Assembly: GCA_035695045.1 (NCBI GenBank)
Contig: DASSEX010000016.1
Location: 1-36,963 of the forward strand
Source of the DNA: DASSKP01 sp035695045
Lineage (GTDB): Bacteria; Actinomycetota; Actinomycetes; JAFAQI01
Reading direction: 5' to 3'
DNA: 36,963 nucleotides
Position 1 is the first letter of the stretch. Every line of letters starts with the position of its first letter. The notes under the pieces were generated by a model that was not told the origin of the DNA, did not search any database, and saw only the letters and a list, made by a program, of their open reading frames with translations. Positions 31,738 through 36,963 of this stretch are shown piece by piece. The translations under genes and the position numbers were made by a program.

Positions 31738-33528
31738 CTACCAGGTGACGTCGGTGACCGGCTGGCTCGGCGAGAGCTGGTGCGGGTCGCCGGAGCCGTC
31801 CCAACGCCAGATCTGCCCGTCGCTGTCCGTCAGCAGCACCGAGCCGTCGGACGACACGTCGACGTCCTTCGGCTGGAGGTTGCCGGGCACGGTGAAGGCG
31901 ACGATCGCGGTCTGGCCCCCGGCGACGCACTTCACCACCTGCATCGAGGACCCGGTCTGTGTCGCGAACCAGACCGTGCCGTTCGCGTCCGTCTCCAGCG
32001 CCCAGGGACGGCCGTTGTTGATGTCGTATCCCGGGCACGCGTTGCGCGACGGCGTCGGTGATCCGGTCTTGAACTCGTCATAGCGGGCGAGGTAGCGCGA
32101 CGTCCCCGACTGCACGATCGCGTCGATGTACGCCGTGCTGCCGGTCGTCGGCTCGTACGACGGGTCGGCGATCACCATCGGCGGCTGCGAGCTGAAGTCG
32201 ATGGAGCGCTTCCAGCTGCCGTGGTCGTTGACGGAGTCTGCGAGGACGAGCCGCGCCTGCGGCGTCTTGGCCGGGTCGCAGGCCTGTTCGTAGTAGGTGA
32301 AGCGGGTCGAGCTGCTGACCGCGAAGCCGGTGATGCCGTAGCTGCTGTCGGGATCGGCCACGTCCAGCTCGCGTGGCATGCCGTTGGACGTGTTGGTGGA
32401 CACCTTGTGCAACGCGACGCTGCACGGGCCCGTGGCGCGGAGGAAGTACACGTCGCCGCCGACGAGCTGCGGATCGCTGGCCGGTCCGCCCGGCTGCTGG
32501 GTGGTGAGGTAGGTCACGGCCGCGCCGTTGCTCGCGGCGAACTTCGTCACCCGGCCGCCCTTGATGCCGTAGAAGTACTGCGAAGCCGCGACGACGGAAC
32601 CCGAGCCGAAGCGCACCTGCTCGGCGGCGACTCGAGCGGGCAGGCCGTCCGCATTCGACCGCTCCACGACGATTACGACGCCGACCGAGCTGCTCGGGGA
32701 GCTGAAGGACACGCTCGTCGACCAACCTTGGACGCCGAACGAGCCGGTGTGTCCTTCGCCGTACGACGCCGGCGTCGTGGCGTCGCGAACCTGCACCAGA
32801 GCCGCGCGGTCGACGCCACCTCCGGGGCCGCTCACGACCAGAGGAGAGCTGACCTTCGCGCCCGCACCGGGCGAGGCGATGCGCAGCAGCCCGCTGCCAT
32901 CCGTCGCACCGGTGACGATCCAGGCCTTGCCGTACTTCACGAGGTGGACGGTCGTCACGTCGATCGGGCGCGTCGACGACCCGTCGGCCTGGTCGCGCCC
33001 GAGCACGACGTCGACCTTCGTCGGCGTGGAGATCTGGCGCGTCACGTGCAGCGACGACACCTGCAGCACGTTCGCGACCCAGGAGCTCGCGACGGTCTGC
33101 GGGTCGCTCTGCCAGGCCGGAGACGAAGCCGCCGCCTGCTGCTCCCACGCCCTCTCGTCCTTCGCGGACACGAACGGGAAGATCGCCCGCCTCGGGAACG
33201 CCACCACCGGTGCAGCGGGCGTCGTCGGGGTCGCAGTCGGCTCCGCCGTCGGCGTCTGTGTCGGCGGCTGCGTTGCCACCGGAGTCTTGATGGTGTCGGT
33301 GCCGCCGCGGTGCGCTGCGGCGTACGCACCGATGGCGACGAGACTGACGACCGCCGCGGATCCGAGCGCCATCGTGGGTCGCATCCACCGCTGCCGCGAG
33401 CGGCGGGCCGCCACCCGGTTCTGGATGCGCGACAGCCCGTCACCGGACGGCATCACCGTGTCGGCCGCACCGTGCAGCGACTCGCGCAGCAGCGCGTCGA
33501 GGCCGTCGTCGGGCTCGAAGGTGCTCAT
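31738..33528 (-). CDS. Membrane-anchored Gmad2/beta-propeller protein, sigma-factor partner
   Basis: A 596-residue protein. A cytoplasmic N-terminus of 50 residues (DDGLDALLRESLHGAADTV) is followed by one membrane helix (about 52-72), a Pro/Thr-rich linker (80-108), a domain of about 100 residues, a Gmad2 immunoglobulin-like domain (about 212-300; LLRIASPGAGAKVSSPLVVSG) and a C-terminal region of about 290 residues with propeller-like repeats. The ATG overlaps the stop of the upstream sigma factor gene (ATGA), and the short inner tail plus a membrane helix is the arrangement of anti-sigma proteins, so it may hold the sigma factor at the membrane. There is no clear zinc-binding anti-sigma motif. 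Confidence 0.82.
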   Translation of the reverse strand: MSTFEPDDGLDALLRESLHGAADTVMPSGDGLSRIQNRVAARRSRQRWMRPTMALGSAAVVSLVAIGAYAAAHRGGTDTIKTPVATQPPTQTPTAEPTATPTTPAAPVVAFPRRAIFPFVSAKDERAWEQQAAASSPAWQSDPQTVASSWVANVLQVSSLHVTRQISTPTKVDVVLGRDQADGSSTRPIDVTTVHLVKYGKAWIVTGATDGSGLLRIASPGAGAKVSSPLVVSGPGGGVDRAALVQVRDATTPASYGEGHTGSFGVQGWSTSVSFSSPSSSVGVVIVVERSNADGLPARVAAEQVRFGSGSVVAASQYFYGIKGGRVTKFAASNGAAVTYLTTQQPGGPASDPQLVGGDVYFLRATGPCSVALHKVSTNTSNGMPRELDVADPDSSYGITGFAVSSSTRFTYYEQACDPAKTPQARLVLADSVNDHGSWKRSIDFSSQPPMVIADPSYEPTTGSTAYIDAIVQSGTSRYLARYDEFKTGSPTPSRNACPGYDINNGRPWALETDANGTVWFATQTGSSMQVVKCVAGGQTAIVAFTVPGNLQPKDVDVSSDGSVLLTDSDGQIWRWDGSGDPHQLSPSQPVTDVTW

Positions 33529-34067
33529 GAGGAGTACTCCAGGGTCTGGCGCAGTGCCGCGACACCACGGGAGGCGTGGCTCTTCACCGCGCCCGGGCTG
33601 ATGCCCATGGCGTCGGCGATCTGCGCTTCGGAGAGGTCGCCGTAGTAGCGGAGGACGAGGACCTCGCGCTGGCGTGCCGGCAGTCGGCGCAGCGCCGCCA
33701 TCACCTCGTCGCGTTGGACCGCCCCCAGCGCTCCCGCTTCGGCGCTCGGCGCGTCGGGCGGGGGTGTGGGGGCGTGCTTGTCGACCACCTTCAGGTGGCG
33801 CAGCCGGGACCGGGACCGGTTGACCACGGCCTGGCGGAGATAGGCGATGGCCTTGTCGGTGTCGCGCAACCGCCGCCACGAGCCGTGCATCGCGACGAAC
33901 GCGTCCTGTACGACGTCCTCGGCCGCCGGCGTGTCGTGGAGAAGGAGCGCCGCCAGCCGCACCAGCGACCGGTAGTGCGCCGTGTAGAGCGCCACGAGCG
34001 CCTCGTCGGCGTCGCGTGCAGCGGCGTCCACGAACCGCTCCCTTCGCTCCGGCGCGACGACGTCCAT
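33525..34067 (-). CDS. ECF-subfamily RNA polymerase sigma factor
   Basis: A 180-residue sigma factor with only regions 2 and 4. Region 2 (about 20-90) contains LVRLAALLLHDTPAAEDVVQDAF, and region 4 (about 115-170) contains LPARQREVLVLRYYGDLSEAQ and the helix-turn-helix IADAMGISPGAVKSHASRG. It resembles the SigE-type group common in Streptomyces and relatives. A GTG at 34070 precedes the ATG at 34067; the ATG fits the promoter distance better. The signal it senses probably comes through the downstream Gmad2/propeller protein. Confidence 0.9.
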   Translation of the reverse strand: MDVVAPERRERFVDAAARDADEALVALYTAHYRSLVRLAALLLHDTPAAEDVVQDAFVAMHGSWRRLRDTDKAIAYLRQAVVNRSRSRLRHLKVVDKHAPTPPPDAPSAEAGALGAVQRDEVMAALRRLPARQREVLVLRYYGDLSEAQIADAMGISPGAVKSHASRGVAALRQTLEYSS

Positions 34068-34078
34068 CACGACCGTAC

Positions 34079-34104
34079 GACGCCCACCCGCCCGGAAGGG
34101 TTTA
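34079..34104 (-). promoter_or_regulatory. Candidate ECF-type autoregulated promoter
   Basis: On the minus strand TAAACC (34104-34099), 16 bases and CGTC (34082-34079) match the general ECF promoter form with an AAC core at -35 and CGTC at -10. It ends 11 bases before the sigma factor ATG. A TAnnnT hexamer (TACGGT, 34077-34072) lies just downstream and is an alternative. Autoregulation is usual for ECF factors and is inferred here. Confidence 0.45.
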
Positions 34105-34108
34105 CCGT
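34103..34108 (+). promoter_or_regulatory. -10 box of the HIT gene
   Basis: TACCGT ends 6 bases before the ATG at 34115, giving a leaderless transcript. The box overlaps the -35 part of the divergent sigma-factor promoter at 34099-34104, so the two polymerases could not sit there together. Confidence 0.5.
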
Positions 34109-34114
34109 CGCGGC

Positions 34115-34471
34115 ATGTCCGACTGCCTGTTCTGCGGAATCGTGTCCGGAGATGTCCCTGCCGACCGGGTTGCCGAGAACGACGCTGCCGTGTCGTTCCG
34201 CGACATCAACCCGGAGGCGCCCACGCACGTGCTGGTCATCCCACGCGCGCATCTGCGCAACGTGGCGGCCGTCGCCGACGCCGAACCGGACACGCTGGTC
34301 GCGATGCTGCGGCTGGCGAAAGAGGTCGCCGAGTCCGAAGGCATCGCGGGCGACGGTGAGACCCAGGGTTACCGGCTCGTGGCCAACACCGGTCCCTACG
34401 CTCACCAGACCGTTTTCCACGCTCATCTCCACCTGCTCGGCGGACGGCGGATGGGCTGGCCACCGGGCTAA
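34115..34471 (+). CDS. HIT family nucleotide-binding hydrolase
   Basis: A 118-residue histidine-triad protein beginning MSDCLFCGIVSGDVPADRV and ending with the triad HAHLHLLGGRRMGWPPG, where the HxHxHxx motif hydrolyses phosphoramidate or adenosyl-phosphate substrates. The two N-terminal Cys (CLFC) are often zinc-binding in HIT proteins of the Hint/PKCI group. A HIT gene before phoH is common in actinobacteria. Its stop codon TAA starts the -10 box of phoH. Confidence 0.92.
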   Translation: MSDCLFCGIVSGDVPADRVAENDAAVSFRDINPEAPTHVLVIPRAHLRNVAAVADAEPDTLVAMLRLAKEVAESEGIAGDGETQGYRLVANTGPYAHQTVFHAHLHLLGGRRMGWPPG

Positions 34472-34474
34472 ACT
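34469..34474 (+). promoter_or_regulatory. -10 box of phoH, shared with stop codon
   Basis: TAAACT fits TAnnnT closely and begins with the stop codon of the HIT gene. It ends 10 bases before the phoH ATG at 34485, so the untranslated leader would be about three bases. Confidence 0.5.
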
Positions 34475-34484
34475 GGGCGTAACG

Positions 34485-36605
34485 ATGGCGACCAAGCGCA
34501 GCGAGACCTCGGCCAGCACGCGCATCGTCGTGCCCGGCGCACAGAGCATGGTCGCCTTGCTGGGCTCCAGCGACGAGCTGCTTCGCCTCATCGAGCGGGC
34601 GTTCACGTGCGACATCCACGTCCGCGGCAACGAGATCACCATCAGTGGTGACCGTGCAGAGGTCGACCTCGCCGCCCGGCTCTTCGAAGAGCTCATCACG
34701 TTGCTGGAGCGCGGCGATGTGCTGACGGCGGACGCCGTACAACGGTCGCTCGCGATGCTGCGCCAGCAGACCGAGGAGCGCCCGGCCGACGTCCTCTCCC
34801 TCAACATCATCTCGTCGCGCGGCCGCACCATCCGGCCGAAGACGCTCAACCAGAAGCGCTATGTCGACGCGATCGACGCGCACACGGTCATCTTCGGCAT
34901 CGGTCCCGCCGGCACCGGCAAGACCTACCTCGCGATGGCGAAGGCCGTGCAGGCGTTGCAGGCCAAGCAGGTCAACCGCATCATCCTGACCCGCCCGGCG
35001 GTAGAGGCGGGGGAGCGGCTGGGCTTCCTGCCGGGCACGCTCAACGAGAAGATCGACCCCTACCTGCGGCCGTTGTACGACGCGCTGCACGACATGGTCG
35101 ACCCGGACTCGATTCCCCGGCTGATGGCCAGCGGCACCATCGAGGTCGCGCCACTGGCGTATATGCGTGGCCGCGCACAACCGATCGACACTCCTGTGCT
35201 GACTCCAGATGGGTGGCGCCCAATCGGAACACTCGAGGTCGGCGACCTCGTAGTGGGATCGGACGGGCGCCCGACCCCAGTTCTCGGGGTCTATCCACAG
35301 GGCGTCAAAGACGTCTACCGCGTCACCACTCAGGACGGCGCCTCGACGTTGGCCTGTGGGGAGCATCTGTGGTTCGTGACCACACCGGACGATCGGCGGC
35401 ATGGCCGGCACGGGCGCGTCGTTCAAACGCTCGACATGGTCGGGCGACTGCGCGTCGTTCACCAGCGCCGGTTCGAGTTGCCCCTCGTGGGTCCTGTCAT
35501 CTTCCCGTCGCGAGACGTACCGATCGACCCGTACTCGCTTGGTCTGTTGCTTGGCGATGGTTGCATCACCGCGAAGACAACTCCGAGCTTCTCGACCCGC
35601 GACCCAGAGCTCGCCGAGGCACTCGAAGCGGCACTGCCTGACATCGAGCTGGTTCGCAAGGGCGTGCAGGACTACGTCCTTCGTCACACCAAAGGTGGAC
35701 GTGGGGGCTTGCGCATCGCAAATCCTGTGACCGCGGCCCTGCGCACGCTTGGACTGGCGGGGACGAGCTCGTCGACGAAGTTCGTGCCTGATCTGTATCT
35801 CTACAACGACGGCTACGTTCGGCTAGCGGTCCTGCAGGGCCTCCTGGACACGGATGGCGGCCCTGTCCGGCAACGCGCACGGTCGTGCCGAATCCAGTAC
35901 ACGACGTGCTCGGAAAGACTGCGTGACGACGTGGTCTTCCTCGTCCGGTCGCTGGGCGGTGTGGCATATGTCCGGACGCGATTCGCCGCCGGCCGCAAAC
36001 CCGGGCGTGCGAACGGGCGACCGGTTCCGTACCGCCACGATGCCTACACGCTGGACATCAGGCTGCCCGCTGACATTCCGCCGTTCCGGTTGGCCCGGAA
36101 ACTGACGGCCTACGACTCGGACGGCAGCGGTCGCCCGATGCGGTTCGTCGACAGCATCGAGCCGGCCGGAAGCGCGGAGTGTGTATGCATCGCAGTGGGC
36201 GCCGAGGATTCGCTCTATGTGACCAGCGACTTCCTCGTAACGCATAACACACTCAACGACTCGTTCATCGTGCTCGACGAGGCGCAGAACACCACACCCG
36301 AGCAGATGAAGATGTTCCTGACCCGGCTCGGGTTCGGGTCGAAGATGGTGGTCACCGGCGACGTCACGCAGGTCGACCTGCCCGGCGGCATCAAGAGCGG
36401 CCTGAAGGTCGTGCAGGAGATCCTCGAGGGCATCGAGGACGTGCATTTCACCCGGCTCACCTCCGCAGACGTCGTACGGCATCGGCTGGTGACGGAGATC
36501 GTCGACGCCTACGCGAAGTACGACGCCGAGCAGCAGACCGAGGTCGGCCCGCGGCCGGCCGGCACCCGCCCGGGCACCAACCAGCGCCGGCGCACCGGCC
36601 GCTGA
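34485..36605 (+). CDS. phoH: PhoH family P-loop ATPase precursor containing an intein
   Basis: The precursor has 706 residues; without the intein (231-588) the mature protein would have 348, the normal PhoH length. The N-terminal part has the KH-like region typical of PhoH (30-75), followed by Walker A GPAGTGKT (140-147) and RPAVEAGERLGFLPGTL (170-186). After the intein the sequence resumes TLNDSFIVLDEAQNTTPEQMKMF, in which IVLDE (595-599) is Walker B. PhoH/YbeZ proteins work with YbeY in ribosome RNA maturation, and ybeY follows here. The intein lies between MRGR and TLND, between the two nucleotide-binding motifs, so the ATPase can be active only after splicing. Confidence 0.95.
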   Translation: MATKRSETSASTRIVVPGAQSMVALLGSSDELLRLIERAFTCDIHVRGNEITISGDRAEVDLAARLFEELITLLERGDVLTADAVQRSLAMLRQQTEERPADVLSLNIISSRGRTIRPKTLNQKRYVDAIDAHTVIFGIGPAGTGKTYLAMAKAVQALQAKQVNRIILTRPAVEAGERLGFLPGTLNEKIDPYLRPLYDALHDMVDPDSIPRLMASGTIEVAPLAYMRGRAQPIDTPVLTPDGWRPIGTLEVGDLVVGSDGRPTPVLGVYPQGVKDVYRVTTQDGASTLACGEHLWFVTTPDDRRHGRHGRVVQTLDMVGRLRVVHQRRFELPLVGPVIFPSRDVPIDPYSLGLLLGDGCITAKTTPSFSTRDPELAEALEAALPDIELVRKGVQDYVLRHTKGGRGGLRIANPVTAALRTLGLAGTSSSTKFVPDLYLYNDGYVRLAVLQGLLDTDGGPVRQRARSCRIQYTTCSERLRDDVVFLVRSLGGVAYVRTRFAAGRKPGRANGRPVPYRHDAYTLDIRLPADIPPFRLARKLTAYDSDGSGRPMRFVDSIEPAGSAECVCIAVGAEDSLYVTSDFLVTHNTLNDSFIVLDEAQNTTPEQMKMFLTRLGFGSKMVVTGDVTQVDLPGGIKSGLKVVQEILEGIEDVHFTRLTSADVVRHRLVTEIVDAYAKYDAEQQTEVGPRPAGTRPGTNQRRRTGR
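35175..36248 (+). mobile_element. Class 3-type intein with LAGLIDADG endonuclease in phoH
   Basis: 358 codons in frame. The first residue is Ala, not Cys or Ser, so standard N-terminal attack is impossible. Block B carries CGEHLW (61-66) with His64 and Trp66, block F has CVCIAV (336-341) with Cys338, and the end is LVTHN (354-358) followed by Thr. The Trp/Cys/Thr set (W66, C338, T356) is the mark of class 3 inteins, which start splicing at the block F Cys. Two LAGLIDADG-type motifs, LGLLLGDGC (122-130; Asp128) and LQGLLDTDG (220-228; Asp227), keep both acidic residues, so the homing endonuclease may be active. The segment is less GC-rich, with more A/T third positions than the host gene, a sign of transfer. 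Confidence 0.9.
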
Positions 36606-36636
36606 GCCGCCGACCCCGACGCATCGGATCGAGTCG

Positions 36637-36861
36637 TTGAGCATCGACATCCAGGACGAGTCGACCGGCTATGACGTCGACCTTGCGGTGCTCGAGCGGC
36701 TGGCTCGGCACGTGCTCGACCAGATGGGCGTGCACCCGCTGGTCGAGCTGTCGATCCGGCTGGTCGGGAAGATCGTCGACGCGTACGAGCGCTACGACGC
36801 GCAGGCCCAGCAGCTGAACCGGCATCCAGGGCCCAGGCCCCCTAGGCGGAAGGGCAGCTAA
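36637..36861 (+). CDS. Chimeric ORF: ybeY N-terminus fused to phoH C-terminus
   Basis: A 74-codon frame from TTG. Residues 1-42 (MSIDIQDESTGYDVDLAVLE, then ARHVLDQMGVHPLVELSIRL) resemble the start of YbeY and the true ybeY start at 36869. Residues 42-74 (LVGKIVDAYERYDAQ, then a Pro/Arg-rich tail) resemble the C-terminus of the PhoH protein just upstream (LVTEIVDAYAKYDAE). The joint lies at CGGCTGGT (36757-36764), which is also present in phoH at 36483-36490. The order phoH, ybeY', phoH', ybeY is what a tandem duplication of the phoH/ybeY junction leaves. The copies have diverged, so it is old. No ribosome binding site is obvious; it may not be expressed. Confidence 0.7.
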   Translation: MSIDIQDESTGYDVDLAVLERLARHVLDQMGVHPLVELSIRLVGKIVDAYERYDAQAQQLNRHPGPRPPRRKGS

Positions 36862-36868
36862 GACGCCG

Positions 36869-36963
36869 ATGAGCATCGATATCGCCAACGAGGCGGGCAT
36901 CGACGTCGACGAGGTGGGGCTGGCGGCGGTCGCCCGGTTCACGCTGGACCAGATGCGGATCCA
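36869..36963 (+). CDS. ybeY: Endoribonuclease YbeY, N-terminal fragment at window edge
   Basis: ATG at 36869 opens a frame that runs off the right edge after 31 codons: MSIDIANEAGIDVDEVGLAA, then VARFTLDQMRI. This is the standard N-terminus of actinobacterial YbeY, a zinc-dependent RNase for 16S rRNA 3' maturation and ribosome quality control. The catalytic HGxLHLxGYDH motif lies outside the window. The start is seven bases after the stop of the chimeric frame, which leaves GGAAGGG (36848-36854) as a rather distant ribosome binding site. Confidence 0.85.
   Translation, partial: MSIDIANEAGIDVDEVGLAAVARFTLDQMRI

Noticed and set aside
1..36963. tRNA, rRNA or CRISPR arrays
   Set aside because: No cloverleaf with a GGTTCGAATCC-type arm and no regular repeat-spacer pattern was recognised by eye. 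A covariance-model scan would be needed to exclude small RNAs.

Overview
The window is high-GC DNA from an actinobacterium (Actinomycetota). Evidence: G/C third positions almost throughout, TAnnnT -10 boxes a few bases upstream of start codons (leaderless or nearly leaderless transcripts), and the core gene order leuS, comEA, comEC, holA, rpsT, lepA, hemW, hrcA, dnaJ, rsmE, phoH, ybeY that is usual in this phylum. The genus cannot be named from the sequence alone. No rRNA, tRNA, insertion sequence or CRISPR array was seen.

Left part (1-15342). A partial membrane protein and a divergent Ser/Thr kinase come first. Then leuS, preceded by an 11-codon leader peptide with two adjacent rare CUU leucine codons and a hairpin/terminator pair, a likely leucine attenuator. 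Next come comEA-comEC-holA, a small membrane protein, rpsT, a phosphotransferase divergent from lepA, a small membrane protein, a GAF-ANTAR regulator, hemW, a DUF5999-type small Cys-rich protein and two VOC-fold proteins.

Middle part (15343-28640) is accessory. Three large secreted proteins lie on the minus strand: a DUF11/CARDB repeat protein of 1591 residues, an SGNH-hydrolase-like protein whose nucleophile serine is replaced by glycine, and an RCC1 repeat protein with exactly 14 blades, each with two cysteines. A winged-helix/BTAD (SARP-like) regulator is transcribed divergently. The shared intergenic region holds heptamer direct repeats on an 11-bp period, 7 bp from a -10 box facing the secreted genes, the classical layout of a SARP operator. 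The four genes therefore look like one regulated extracellular system of unknown function. A secreted DUF6351 alpha/beta hydrolase follows, with its ribosome binding site inside a long inverted repeat, then a CsbD-like/coiled-coil stress pair.

Right part (28641-36963). hrcA carries a CIRCE operator and is followed by dnaJ and rsmE. An ECF sigma factor and a membrane-anchored Gmad2/beta-propeller protein lie on the minus strand, divergent from a HIT protein. phoH is interrupted by a 358-residue intein with the signature of class 3 (no N-terminal nucleophile; Trp/Cys/Thr triad) and a LAGLIDADG endonuclease. Between phoH and the partial ybeY at the right edge is a short ORF that fuses a ybeY N-terminus to a phoH C-terminus, a scar of tandem duplication.

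A recurrent feature is the use of a gene's stop codon (TAG or TAA) as the first three bases of the next gene's -10 box, seen at 2003, 14909 and 34469.
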